Assembly (NCBI RefSeq): GCF_900104555.1
Contig: NZ_FNJU01000017.1
Span: forward strand, 1 to 62,546
DNA length: 62,546 bases
Source: Litchfieldia salsa
GTDB taxonomy: Bacteria > Bacillota > Bacilli > Bacillales > Bacillaceae_L
Reading direction: 5' to 3'
The translations under genes were made by a program, and so were the position numbers. The notes below the pieces were generated by a model, which was given only the letters and a program-made list of their open reading frames with translations, did not search any database and had not been told where the DNA came from. Below are positions 43,167-52,506 of the stretch, one piece after another (positions within the stretch are counted from its first letter, which is position 1; the number at the start of each line of letters is the position of its first letter).

Positions 43167-45257
43167 ATGAGGGTACAAAAGATAAGAGAGTGGTTTTTAC
43201 TCATTATCATTAATTCAATTACTGCATTTATCATATTGTTTTTATATAAATGGATGACTAGTGGATTTAGGGTCGATTCCATATTTGAATGGATTCATAT
43301 TTATACGAAAAGATTTACGATTATTTATTTTACAGTATTCACCAGCTTATTATTATCAAGTAGATTTCAACAAAAAGTATTAGCGAAAATAAAAGTAGAC
43401 CATCCAAAGGTCGTTAGTGTTTTGAAATACCTTTATATTTTCACCTTATCTATCGTCTTTTCTTTTATCGTTGGGTTTTATCTTCAATACTTCCAAAAGC
43501 TTGGTTCAATGACTGAAACCTTTCAATGGATTCAAGACGATACGAGAAAATTTTTAGTGGGAGTATTGTTTATTTGGTTTCTCTATCTTCTCTGCTATGC
43601 AATCATTGGTGAGATTTATAGTAGTACGTTAATTACTTCGATTTTTCTATTAACAATAGGATATGCGCATTATAACAAGCTTTCTTTACGAAGTGAGCCT
43701 TTATATCCTTCCGATTTTAAACAAATGATCCAACTCCAAGAAGTGATTCCAATGATAGCGGGTTATCTATCAATGACCATCATCTTCGTGTTCGGTATAC
43801 TAATCGTTCTATTTTTCATCCTTCTTAAATATTTACCGAGAGTATCGGTATCATACTGGGGACGAGGTATTCTTCTAATTGTTATGGTGGCTATGATCTA
43901 TTCAATGACTTTTTTCCCGAAGACATTTATGAAGGAGTTTATTAAAGAGTCTAATATTACCATTGTTTTATGGAATCAACTATCAAACTATAACCATAAT
44001 GGATTTGTATTTGGATTTATCTCAAATTTGCAGTCAGGTAATTTTCCAAAGCCAGAAAACTATAGTAAAGAGCGAATCATAGAAATTGCAGAGAAATATC
44101 AAAATCAAAATCAAGCAAGTGATATTGGACCACTTTCATCAGAGAAGTCACCTAATATTGTTTATATCATGAGCGAATCATTTTGGGATCCATCGAAATT
44201 AGCGAATGAAAACGTTGAATTTAGTGAAGACCCTTTAGAAACCATTAGGGCATTAAGTGAAGAGAAGCCTTCAGGACAAATACTCTCACCTGCTTTTGGT
44301 GGTGCGACAGCAAATGTTGAATTTGAGGCGCTAACAGGCTTTTCAGTTTCTTTTCTGAAAAGAGGGTCTGTCCCTTATCAAGAAATGATTGATAAAAAAT
44401 CGTTTGTGCCAAGTATCGTTAGTGACTTGAAGAACAAAGGGTATGGTGCACTTGCTATCCATCCTTTTAATCGTGTATTTTACAAACGAAATGTGGTTTT
44501 TGATGTTTTTGGCTTTGATCAATTCTTAGATGTGGAAACAATGAACTATCAAGAAAGAGCTGGAACATCAGGGTCGGTCATTTCAGATGAATCTGTCTCA
44601 AAAGAGATCCTTGCTTCTTTGAGAGAGTCTGAAGAACCCATGTTTATTCACACCATCACCATGCAAAATCATATGCCATACAATCAAGGAGCATATGAGG
44701 AAAATAAAATTAAAATATCAGGATTATCTGAGGAGTCTACTAAAACACTAGAGGTCTTTACAGAGGGAATAAGACAGTCTGACGAGGCATTAAAATACTT
44801 AGTGCAGGAATTAGAAGAACTAAGTGAGCCTACAATGGTTGTTTTCTGGGGGGATCATTTACCTATATTAGGACAAGATCAAGGAATCTATAAAGAAGCA
44901 GGTTTTGGAGATGAAGATCCAAACCGAAATATGATTGCATTTTCAGAAACACCACTGCTGATTTATTCGAATTTTGAAATTGAGAATAAAAGTTTAAATA
45001 CGATGAGTCCGTTTTATCTCGGTCCTATTACCTATGAATTAGCAGGCATGGAAAAACCAGCATTTTATACTTTTTTAGATCATCTAAGAGATCATTTTCC
45101 AGCAATCAAAGATCAAGTGAAGATAAACAATCAGAATGAAATTGTTGAAAAAGGTACAGCGGAACAAGAAGAGCTATTGGAAGAATATAAATTAATTCAG
45201 TATGACTTACTGGTAGGGAAGCAATATAGTCTTCCGTACCTCTTTGATAGTAACTAA
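43167..45257 (+). CDS. LTA synthase-family phosphoglycerol transferase
   Basis: A 696-residue protein. The N-terminal half has several membrane helices (about residues 10-270) and the C-terminal half an extracellular sulfatase-like domain: IVYIMSESFWD near 335, the presumed nucleophile Thr near 380 in FGGATANVEFEALTG, HTITMQNHMPYN and FWGDHLPIL for metal binding. Family members transfer glycerol phosphate from phosphatidylglycerol to lipoteichoic acid or other polymers. The GGATAN motif differs from the GGTS/GGTA-type LtaS of B. subtilis as recalled, so it may modify the nearby polysaccharide. It has its own terminator. Confidence 0.85.
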   Translation: MRVQKIREWFLLIIINSITAFIILFLYKWMTSGFRVDSIFEWIHIYTKRFTIIYFTVFTSLLLSSRFQQKVLAKIKVDHPKVVSVLKYLYIFTLSIVFSFIVGFYLQYFQKLGSMTETFQWIQDDTRKFLVGVLFIWFLYLLCYAIIGEIYSSTLITSIFLLTIGYAHYNKLSLRSEPLYPSDFKQMIQLQEVIPMIAGYLSMTIIFVFGILIVLFFILLKYLPRVSVSYWGRGILLIVMVAMIYSMTFFPKTFMKEFIKESNITIVLWNQLSNYNHNGFVFGFISNLQSGNFPKPENYSKERIIEIAEKYQNQNQASDIGPLSSEKSPNIVYIMSESFWDPSKLANENVEFSEDPLETIRALSEEKPSGQILSPAFGGATANVEFEALTGFSVSFLKRGSVPYQEMIDKKSFVPSIVSDLKNKGYGALAIHPFNRVFYKRNVVFDVFGFDQFLDVETMNYQERAGTSGSVISDESVSKEILASLRESEEPMFIHTITMQNHMPYNQGAYEENKIKISGLSEESTKTLEVFTEGIRQSDEALKYLVQELEELSEPTMVVFWGDHLPILGQDQGIYKEAGFGDEDPNRNMIAFSETPLLIYSNFEIENKSLNTMSPFYLGPITYELAGMEKPAFYTFLDHLRDHFPAIKDQVKINNQNEIVEKGTAEQEELLEEYKLIQYDLLVGKQYSLPYLFDSN

Positions 45258-45259
45258 CA

Positions 45260-45291
45260 AGAAGAGCATAAATTATTATGCTCTTTTTTCA
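45260..45291 (+). terminator. Intrinsic terminator after the LTA synthase-like gene
   Basis: AAGAGCATAA-ATTA-TTATGCTCTTTTTT, directly after the stop codon. Confidence 0.85.
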
Positions 45292-45316
45292 AAACACCAA
45301 ATACTTATAAGATTAA

Positions 45317-45441
45317 TTGATTGGAACGGAAGGTGCGAGACTCCTGCGGGATGTGCAGACAGAATGAGACCCCACAGGAGCTTGCGACGAGGAGGCTCAT
45401 CGGCTGCCCCGCGGAAAGATCGCACCTGGAGTGGAAATCAT
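45317..45441. repeat. Repeat family A, core copy
   Basis: TTGATTGGAACGGAAGGTGCG, GACTCCTGCGGGATGTGCAG, GAGACCCCACAGGAGCTTGC, GACGAGGAGGCTCATCGG, CCCCGCGGAAAGATCGCACC and TGGAGTGGAAATCA. Confidence 0.88.
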
Positions 45442-45789
45442 CTACCATATCTCGGGTCAAAATTACTATTATGAAACTTTTTCCTAAGTAAATCGTCTAA
45501 TAGTAGGATATTTCCTTTCCAGAGGGTAGGAAAAAAAACTCTTCCCAATAACCCTTTATTAAAGTATTATTACCTAAGTGTTGAAAATATAGGATTTTCA
45601 TGAATAATTACGGTGAAATCTGATTAAAAAATAAATTAGTTCTTAAAATAAATTCACTGTGATATAATCCATATAGTATTTGAACATATTGTCCACGTTA
45701 TACATCGTCAAACTAATTTAAACAAAAAAAAATTTACACTTATTCTTATAAGAAAAAAGGTAAAAGATATTCATATGGAGGGGCCATAT
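45442..45789. other. Intergenic region upstream of tagO
   Basis: AT-rich and rich in A/T runs. A TTGAAAATA motif and several TATAAT-like hexamers (for example GATATAATCC near 45660) could be promoter parts, but no pair was convincing. No ORF was seen. Confidence 0.4.
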
Positions 45790-46887
45790 ATGTTTTACGC
45801 AGTTTTAGCTTTATGTTTTCTGTTAGGGTTATTTTTAACACCTCTCGTTAAGAAATTGGCTTTCCAAATAGGTGCGACAGACAAACCTAATCAACGAAAA
45901 GTACATGCAAAGGTTATGCCACGATTAGGCGGCCTAGCTATATTTTTAAGTTTTATTTTTGGAGTAATTGTATTACAACCAGGGGATAACTATCAGTTAC
46001 CTATTCTGCTTCAGAGTAAAACAATTCATGTGTCGATTATTATTGGAAGCATCATTATCATTTTGACAGGAATTTTTGATGATGTGAAGGAAATTTCTCC
46101 AAAGATAAAATTACTAGGTCAAGTTGCTGCAGCGTTTGTAGTAGTTGTTATTGGTGATATGCAGGTTGAATTCGTTAACTTACCATTTGGAGGTCAAATT
46201 GACTTTGGAATTCTTAGTATTCCATTTACGATGTTATGGATTATTGGGATTACAAATGCTATTAACCTAATTGATGGTTTAGATGGATTAGCTGGTGGTG
46301 TTTCCACAATTGCTTTACTTTCAATTGCTGGAATGGCATTGCTAATGGGGAATCCATATGTAATGGTTATGGCATTAATTCTTGCCGTATCCACATTAGG
46401 ATTTCTGGTATTTAACTTTTACCCTGCCAAAATCTTCATGGGAGATACAGGAGCATTATTTTTAGGATTTATGATTGGCGTACTGTCTCTTCTAGGTTTC
46501 AAAAACTTAACATTTATTTCATTTGTTATTCCTGTTTTGATCTTAGGGGTACCAATCTCCGATACTGTCTTTGCGATTATACGAAGAGTTGTTAATAAAC
46601 AGCCTCTATCATCGCCAGACAAATCACATTTACACCATTGTTTATTAAGAATTGGTTATTCTCACAAACAATCGGTTTTACTGATTTATGCAATGAGTGC
46701 AGTTTTAAGTTTAGCTGCATTTATGTTCACAATCTCTACTCTTTGGGTTTCAATGATTATTTTACTAGTGATTATTATTGGACTAGAGATTATTGTAGAG
46801 AAAATCGGCTTAATTCGAGAAGATTATCGACCATTATTGAACTTAATAAATGGTTTGCGTCCAGAAAACTTAAGAGACAAACTATAA
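45790..46887 (+). CDS. tagO: Undecaprenyl-phosphate GlcNAc-1-phosphate transferase
   Basis: A 365-residue MraY/WecA-family membrane enzyme with about 10-11 helices. Signatures are HAKVMPRLGGLAIFLSF, GIFDDVKEISPKIKLLGQ, NAINLIDGLDGLAGGVS, NFYPAKIFMGDTGALFLGF and SPDKSHLHHCLL. It starts wall teichoic acid (and often other polymers) by adding GlcNAc 1-phosphate to undecaprenyl phosphate. ATG 45790 is chosen because GGAGGGG lies six bases before it. It is placed next to yvyE and degS as in B. subtilis. Confidence 0.95.
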   Translation: MFYAVLALCFLLGLFLTPLVKKLAFQIGATDKPNQRKVHAKVMPRLGGLAIFLSFIFGVIVLQPGDNYQLPILLQSKTIHVSIIIGSIIIILTGIFDDVKEISPKIKLLGQVAAAFVVVVIGDMQVEFVNLPFGGQIDFGILSIPFTMLWIIGITNAINLIDGLDGLAGGVSTIALLSIAGMALLMGNPYVMVMALILAVSTLGFLVFNFYPAKIFMGDTGALFLGFMIGVLSLLGFKNLTFISFVIPVLILGVPISDTVFAIIRRVVNKQPLSSPDKSHLHHCLLRIGYSHKQSVLLIYAMSAVLSLAAFMFTISTLWVSMIILLVIIIGLEIIVEKIGLIREDYRPLLNLINGLRPENLRDKL

Positions 46888-46889
46888 AA

Positions 46890-46916
46890 GAAAACACCTC
46901 AAAACGAGGTGTTTTC
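46890..46916. terminator. Shared terminator of tagO and yvyE
   Basis: AAAACACCTC-AAAAC-GAGGTGTTTT between two convergent genes. Confidence 0.88.
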
Positions 46917-46925
46917 TCTTTGATA

Positions 46926-47558
46926 TTATATATCCTGTTCCAAATAAATAACGATTCCCTCGGTTAATTCACATTTACCATTAGTGAGTTCTGTCATCCA
47001 ATCACAAAATGCTGCAACTTCATCTTCTTTAACGTACACTTCAACTTCAACATCCTCAAGATAGTGAATTTCCTTAATTTCATAAATAGAGGATCTTAAG
47101 TCATTTTCAACCTTCCCAAGCCATGTATAGTCAATCTTTGTATGAACGACTTTCATCAGTTTGCGTTCAACGATTCCTGTTGCTAATAGTCCCTCTGATG
47201 TAGCCTTACCATATGCACGAATTAAGCCACCAGCTCCTAGTTTGATACCCCCGAAATATCTAGTGACAACAACAACTGTATCTTTAAGTTGCTTCTTTTT
47301 AAGAACTTCTAGCATTGGGACTCCAGCAGTTCCACTTGGCTCTCCATCATCATTTGCCTTTTGGATTTGATCATGTTCGCCAATTAAATAGGCAGAACAA
47401 TTGTGGTTAGCACTACTGTGCTGTTTTTTAATTTGCTGGATAAAGCTTTGTGCTTCAGATTCAGTTGTTACACGATTGATTGATGCGATAAATCGTGATT
47501 TTTGTATATTTATTTCATGTTCTCCATTGCCTTTTACTGTATAATAGGAAGAAAGCAA
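46926..47558 (-). CDS. yvyE: YvyE/YigZ (IMPACT) family protein
   Basis: A 210-residue protein with the UPF0029 N-terminal domain (KSRFIASINRVTTESEAQSF, NDDGEPSGTAGVPMLEVL, VTRYFGGIKLGAGGLIRAYG) and a C-terminal DUF1949 domain. The family is related to IMPACT, a regulator of Gcn2; its bacterial role is unclear. The TTG start at 47558 follows GGAGGTG. Position beside degS is conserved in Bacillus. Confidence 0.93.
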   Translation of the reverse strand: MLSSYYTVKGNGEHEINIQKSRFIASINRVTTESEAQSFIQQIKKQHSSANHNCSAYLIGEHDQIQKANDDGEPSGTAGVPMLEVLKKKQLKDTVVVVTRYFGGIKLGAGGLIRAYGKATSEGLLATGIVERKLMKVVHTKIDYTWLGKVENDLRSSIYEIKEIHYLEDVEVEVYVKEDEVAAFCDWMTELTNGKCELTEGIVIYLEQDI

Positions 47559-47756
47559 GTTGGAAATACACCTCCATTTACATGAGAAAAGTAAAATTTA
47601 TACATACTAATAAGATTAAAGGAATGTCTCATTCATTCCCTCATTATAAAACGCTCTATTTCTTACAGCAACCTTAAAGTCTGGGAAAACGAGTTTGAAT
47701 CTAGAAACTTAATTATTTCATATAGATAAAATCAATTCTGAACTGGAAGTGTTACA

Positions 47757-48902
47757 ATGCCGACAAAAAGAATGATTGATACAAAAATGGTGGATAAAAT
47801 CGTTGAAAAAATGATTGAAACCGTCGACCATAGCAAAGATGAAATCTTTCTTATAGGAGAACAATCACGACAAGAATTTGAGACATTGGCTGATGAGCTT
47901 AAAGAGATTCAGCGTCAGGTACTCACAGTTATCAGTGAAGGGGACAAGCTAGAGGTTCAGGCTAGGCTTGCCCGAAATCGATTGTCAGAGGTAAGTGGTA
48001 ATTTCAATGAATTCTCTGAGGATCAAATCCGTAGTGCGTATGAAAGGGCACACGGGCTTCAGATGGAATTATCAATGGTCCAACAAAAAGAAAAGCAATT
48101 AAGAGAACGAAGAGACGATATTGAAAGACGTCTTCTCGGAGTCCAAGAAACAATTGACAGAGCCGAGCACTTAGTAGGGCAAATTTCTGTTGTCCTAAAT
48201 TATTTGAATAGCGACATTAAGCAAATGGGTGCAATAATTGAAGACGCAAGACAAAAACAAGAATTTGGCTTAAAGATTATTGAAGCACAAGAAGAAGAAC
48301 GTAAAAGACTTTCCAGAGAAATCCATGACGGTCCAGCACAGATGCTTGCAAATGTGATGATGCGATCCCAATTAATTGATAAAGTGTTTCGAGAAAGAGG
48401 TCCTGAAGAAGGATTTAAGGATATTGCTGACTTAAGAGTCATGGTTCGCTCAGCATTGTATGAGGTTAGAAGAATTATTTATGACTTAAGACCAATGGCA
48501 CTGGATGACTTAGGGTTAGTACCTACCCTCAAAAAGTACTTAGAGACCATCGAAGAATATAATAATAGTGCAAATATCACGTTTATCAATTTGGGCATTG
48601 AAAAAAGATTATTATTGAAATATGAGGTCGCCCTTTTTAGGCTTGTTCAAGAGGCTGTACAAAATGCGTTAAAGCATGCAAATGCAAAAGAAATTTTAGT
48701 GAAGGTACAAATTGCAAAAACAAATGTTACCGTCATCGTAAAAGATAATGGGGACGGGTTTGATGTGAAAGAAAAGAAACGTAATTCTTTTGGTCTAATG
48801 GGGATGAGAGAACGAGTCGAGCTGCTTGAGGGTCAAATCACCATTGATACGAAAAAAGGCGCAGGAACTGTCATTATGATCCAAGTGCCTATTCAGGATT
48901 AA
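47757..48902 (+). CDS. degS: Two-component sensor histidine kinase DegS
   Basis: A 381-residue cytoplasmic kinase. An N-terminal coiled-coil sensor (about 10-170) is followed by HisKA_3 with phospho-His in RLSREIHDGPAQML near residue 189, and an ATPase with NALKHANAKEI, DNGDGFDV and SFGLMGMRERVELL. It phosphorylates DegU to control exoenzymes, competence and motility. The sequence is close to B. subtilis DegS in all motifs. It is followed 66 bp later by degU. Confidence 0.97.
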   Translation: MPTKRMIDTKMVDKIVEKMIETVDHSKDEIFLIGEQSRQEFETLADELKEIQRQVLTVISEGDKLEVQARLARNRLSEVSGNFNEFSEDQIRSAYERAHGLQMELSMVQQKEKQLRERRDDIERRLLGVQETIDRAEHLVGQISVVLNYLNSDIKQMGAIIEDARQKQEFGLKIIEAQEEERKRLSREIHDGPAQMLANVMMRSQLIDKVFRERGPEEGFKDIADLRVMVRSALYEVRRIIYDLRPMALDDLGLVPTLKKYLETIEEYNNSANITFINLGIEKRLLLKYEVALFRLVQEAVQNALKHANAKEILVKVQIAKTNVTVIVKDNGDGFDVKEKKRNSFGLMGMRERVELLEGQITIDTKKGAGTVIMIQVPIQD

Positions 48903-48968
48903 AATATAACTAAAGACATATTGACTACTTATAGTACAGTCGTCAAAATGAAATGGGGAGGCTTGAGC

Positions 48969-49652
48969 ATGAAAACAAGTATTATTATTATTGATGATCA
49001 CCAACTATTCCGTGAAGGAGTAAAACGAATCTTAGATTTTGAAGCGAGCTTTCAAGTAGTAGCTGAAGGTGATGACGGGGAAGATGCTTTAGGTCTTGTT
49101 GAGGAGCATAAGCCAGATGTTGTAATTATGGATATTAATATGCCTACAACAAACGGGATAGAAGCAACGAAAAGATTAATCGAAGCTTACCCTGATACAA
49201 AGGTCATTATACTATCCATTCATGATGATGAAAGTTATGTAACTCACGCACTTAAAACAGGTGCAAGTGGTTATTTGTTAAAGGAAATGGATGCTGATTC
49301 ATTGGTTGAGGCCGTAAAGGTTGTAGCAGAAGGTGGGTCCTATTTGCATCCTAGAGTTACACATAATCTAGTGAAAGAATATCGTCGCCTTGCTTTACAT
49401 GGGCATGCTAGTCCTGGTTTTGTTCAGGAGGCCGAAATCCGTCGACCATTACATATCCTTACACGCCGTGAATGTGAAGTTCTTCAATTGCTGGCAGATG
49501 GCAAGAGTAATCGTGGGGTTGGAGATTCACTTTATATCAGTGAAAAAACAGTTAAAAACCATGTAAGTAATATTTTACAAAAAATGAATGTAAATGACCG
49601 TACACAAGCGGTTGTTGTTGCCATTAAAAATGGTTGGGTTGAAGTTCGATAA
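48969..49652 (+). CDS. degU: Response regulator DegU
   Basis: A 227-residue NarL-family regulator. The receiver has [16 protein letters not shown] and phospho-Asp in [13 protein letters not shown]. The HTH ([41 protein letters not shown]) is nearly identical to B. subtilis DegU. ATG 48969 follows GGGGAGG. It controls exoprotease, biofilm, competence and flagellar genes. A terminator at 49711 separates it from the inserted module. Confidence 0.97.
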   Translation: MKTSIIIIDDHQLFREGVKRILDFEASFQVVAEGDDGEDALGLVEEHKPDVVIMDINMPTTNGIEATKRLIEAYPDTKVIILSIHDDESYVTHALKTGASGYLLKEMDADSLVEAVKVVAEGGSYLHPRVTHNLVKEYRRLALHGHASPGFVQEAEIRRPLHILTRRECEVLQLLADGKSNRGVGDSLYISEKTVKNHVSNILQKMNVNDRTQAVVVAIKNGWVEVR

Positions 49653-49710
49653 TAATCCAATCATGAAACGAACGTAATCTACTAAACTAAATAAAGTAAG
49701 AAATAAATAT

Positions 49711-49757
49711 AGGACAGACTTCCTAATCAAATAGGAAGCTGTGCCTATTTTTTTTTT
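49711..49757 (+). terminator. Intrinsic terminator after degU
   Basis: AGGACAGACTTCCTA-ATCAAA-TAGGAAGCTGTGCCT, a stem with small bulges, then a run of T. Confidence 0.8.
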
Positions 49758-49810
49758 GTGGAAAATCATATAAGGAATATATCTAGTGAAAAAATTTTCT
49801 ATTTTAGTGT

Positions 49811-49838
49811 TTGTCAAATGTATTAAAGCATTTAGATA
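49811..49838 (+). promoter_or_regulatory. Candidate sigma-A promoter of the partner-switch operon
   Basis: TTGTCA, a 16-base spacer, TAGATA. It is the best match in the 175 bp between the degU terminator and the next gene. Confidence 0.4.
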
Positions 49839-49933
49839 GGATACGATTAAAAAGGTGAAGAGATCATACTTTACCCAATAGTACATTAACTCTATTTAAA
49901 GTGAAATTATAAATGGTCAAAGGAGATGTATTA

Positions 49934-50341
49934 TTGAATCCAATCCAAATGAATATTCAAAGTGAAGAAGATATTGAAAGAGCAATGTTTATCACAAAAA
50001 ATATTGCAGAAGAACTTGGATATCAATTTAAGAATATCTTACAACTCCAACTAGTAACAGAAGAAGCATGTACAAATGCATATGAACATTGTATTCGAGA
50101 AGGGTTTGATTCTTATCAGGTTACTTGGAATATTACTGCGGATTCATTCGAAATCTATGTGACTCAACCAGGTTCTATGTTTCCAATTATACAAAAAGAA
50201 GAGGTTATTCTTGGATTAAGAGGAAGAGGTTTAATATTAATGTTTCATATTATGGACAAAGTAGTAGTGAGACAGCAGGGAGAGTACACAGAACTGTATA
50301 TGGTAAAAGAGAGGGAGGAGTCACTAAGTGAATTCATATAA
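49934..50341 (+). CDS. RsbW-like ATPase-fold (HATPase_c_2) protein, degenerate G1 box
   Basis: A 135-residue GHKL-fold protein of the anti-sigma kinase type. The N box is intact (LQLVTEEACTNAYEHC) and a G2-like GLRGRGLILMFHIMD is present. The usual DxGxG (G1) is replaced by YVTQPGSMFPII, so kinase activity is doubtful. TTG 49934 is chosen from AAAGGAGATG. The STAS gene overlaps its end by 14 bp. The pair is the core of a partner-switching pathway in which a STAS protein and an RsbW-like protein bind each other. No sigma factor gene is adjacent, so its target is unknown. Confidence 0.8.
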   Translation: MNPIQMNIQSEEDIERAMFITKNIAEELGYQFKNILQLQLVTEEACTNAYEHCIREGFDSYQVTWNITADSFEIYVTQPGSMFPIIQKEEVILGLRGRGLILMFHIMDKVVVRQQGEYTELYMVKEREESLSEFI

Positions 50342-50675
50342 AAAGAATGATATTCAAATATATAGACCAGAAAATGAAATTACCATTAGAAATCTAGAAC
50401 GATTCAAAGAAAGAATGAATGAATTCCTAAATCAACAAAAAAGTAGAATCATCCTTGATTTAGAAGAAGTAAACTATCTAAACAGTTCGGCTCTAGGTCT
50501 TATTGCTGATACAACTATGAAAGCTAAGGAAATGAATAAAGAACTTGTGATTGTAGAGATTAGTGAGGAGTTAAGAGAAATTTTTGAAATTGTAAAGTTC
50601 CATACTTTCATCCCCTTCTTTTCTTCAGTAAATGAGGCAATAAACTACTTTGATTCTAAAGATATCACTGAATAA
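50328..50675 (+). CDS. STAS-domain anti-anti-sigma-like protein
   Basis: A 115-residue single STAS domain. SRIILDLEEVNYLNSSALGLIAD carries the conserved phospho-Ser position of RsbV/SpoIIAA. GTG 50328 is served by GGGAGGAG inside the upstream gene, so translation is coupled. It is likely the partner of the RsbW-like protein just upstream. Because that protein lacks a normal G1 box, phosphorylation of the Ser cannot be assumed. Confidence 0.85.
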   Translation: MNSYKKNDIQIYRPENEITIRNLERFKERMNEFLNQQKSRIILDLEEVNYLNSSALGLIADTTMKAKEMNKELVIVEISEELREIFEIVKFHTFIPFFSSVNEAINYFDSKDITE

Positions 50676-50819
50676 ATAAACAAAAATTACGTTCCTAATC
50701 TCCAAAACGAGAGGCCTCACTTAGAAAAAAATTTAAGTTGGAAAATACTTGCCATTCACAAATGTAGAAAATTGTCGATAATAGTAAGAAGGAATGTCTT
50801 GATTTTGAGGTGGCTTGTA

Positions 50820-52475
50820 TTGAAAGGACTAAAAATTCTTCTAGAAGATCTAGTAGAGACCTACTATTACTCAATAGGGATAGATTTATTGGTTATCGAC
50901 AATGAACAAAATATTATGGCTATGAATAAAAATAACAAAGTTAGTCAGTTGAATCATGGTGATTTCATATTTAATATGGTCAATAGCCAAGAATCTCTTG
51001 ATACGTCGACAGTAGTTAATATCGATGATATACCAGACCAAAATTTTATCATTTCTCCTATTATGTCTGGCCGTAGTGTTTATAAGTATATGTTAGTTGC
51101 TGGTCCATTTGCATATCAAGATACATTTGATTTTAGTAAAGTTATGTCGAAAGTGAATGTATTATCAGAGGTTTTAATGGCTTTAATTAATAGTTATGAT
51201 AAGAAAAAGAATATTGAGGAACGCTCCAAAATACTTAGTGAATTAATGGATTCAAACTTAATAGACAACTCAAACTTGATGATTAAGTTAATGGATGAAT
51301 GTCATCAACGTCTCTATCACATGGACTTTCTCGGTTATGCGGAAAAAGTTGATCAACATGTATTTACAGTAAAACATATTGTAGGTAGTGAGAATTCTCT
51401 TCTTGAAGGTGCTTCCTTTTTTGTAGGTGAGGGCCTTTTAGGACAATGTGCTGCTCTTGGAAAGAAAATGGTCTGGGAAAATCTCGAAGTTTCCACAAGA
51501 ATCGATTTTTTCAAGAAACATGGCATGAGTCCTAATCACCTATATGCCTTTCCTTTGATAGATGATGGGAAGTGTAGTGGAATCTGGTTTGGTGGGACCA
51601 ATCGATCTGTAAAAATGTACGAGGAAGACATCGAGCTTGCAGAAGCCTATCTAACCTATGCCATTCTTTCACAAAAATTGATCAGGATGATTAGCAAGGC
51701 TAATGATACTAGCAGCTATTATCATTTACTGATGGATTTCTTAGAAGTGATTGCACATAGCGATAATCGGGAGAGCATTATTTACAAGTTATTAGATATT
51801 TTTATTTCAGCAAACGTCATTTCGACATTTGGTTTAACGTTGAAAAGTGATAAATTCTATTCTCGTGGTCATTTTACCGATGAAATGATGGACATGCATC
51901 AGAAACTCTTAGAAGGTCCAATTAACGATGACGAGTCTCATAGGGAGCTATATACGAATGTCAATGGACTCATCCAACGAAGACTTGTAACAGACAATGT
52001 CTTTATCGGGGGGATTACATTCACCTCAGGCCCTGAGGCAATATTCGATGAACTAATAAGAGTGATTGATATTTTAGTTAATATCAGTTTAGACAGGCTT
52101 TTTATTTGTGATCACAAAGTTCAACTTTCAAAACCACGAGTTACTATGGAAGAAGACATAAGAAACCAACATGATTACCAAGAAAACGTCATTCAACTCG
52201 ATCATCATAGTTATACTGGTAAAACCATTGATCTAGAAGATATTGAAAAGGTCAAGGATGTTAAAAGTGTGATCAAGCAGCTACCATTGACTGCTAGAGA
52301 ACAAGAGGTGTTACACCTCATTCTTGAGGGATTAAATAATCAAGAAGTAGCTGAGGATTTGACCATTAGTATTCATACAGTGAAGAACCATCTTACGAAT
52401 ATCTTCAGAAAGCTGGATGTTGCTGACAGAGTTCAAGCGATGGCAAAAATTTATAAAATTAAGTATAGCTCATAA
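50820..52475 (+). CDS. GAF-domain LuxR-type transcriptional regulator
   Basis: A 551-residue protein: an N-terminal PAS-like sensing part (LLVIDNEQNIMAMNKNN), a helical linker, a GAF domain (about 165-290: GEGLLGQCAALGKKMVWEN), a second uncharacterised region (about 310-450), and a C-terminal LuxR helix-turn-helix at about 485-545 (LTAREQEVLHLILEGLNNQEVA, HTVKNHLTNIFRKLDVADR). It has no receiver domain, so it is not a classic response regulator. TTG 50820 follows TGAGGTGG; upstream open frame lacks a site. It sits between the STAS and CheX-like genes and probably reads a small-molecule or protein signal. Confidence 0.8.
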   Translation: MKGLKILLEDLVETYYYSIGIDLLVIDNEQNIMAMNKNNKVSQLNHGDFIFNMVNSQESLDTSTVVNIDDIPDQNFIISPIMSGRSVYKYMLVAGPFAYQDTFDFSKVMSKVNVLSEVLMALINSYDKKKNIEERSKILSELMDSNLIDNSNLMIKLMDECHQRLYHMDFLGYAEKVDQHVFTVKHIVGSENSLLEGASFFVGEGLLGQCAALGKKMVWENLEVSTRIDFFKKHGMSPNHLYAFPLIDDGKCSGIWFGGTNRSVKMYEEDIELAEAYLTYAILSQKLIRMISKANDTSSYYHLLMDFLEVIAHSDNRESIIYKLLDIFISANVISTFGLTLKSDKFYSRGHFTDEMMDMHQKLLEGPINDDESHRELYTNVNGLIQRRLVTDNVFIGGITFTSGPEAIFDELIRVIDILVNISLDRLFICDHKVQLSKPRVTMEEDIRNQHDYQENVIQLDHHSYTGKTIDLEDIEKVKDVKSVIKQLPLTAREQEVLHLILEGLNNQEVAEDLTISIHTVKNHLTNIFRKLDVADRVQAMAKIYKIKYSS

Positions 52476-52506
52476 TTTTTATGATGGGCTGGGAGGATGC
52501 AGACAT

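Noticed and set aside
45244-45474. 76-residue ORF containing an Arg/Gly/Ser-rich stretch
   Set aside because: It runs through a family A repeat; the composition reflects the GC-rich repeat and there is no ribosome binding site.
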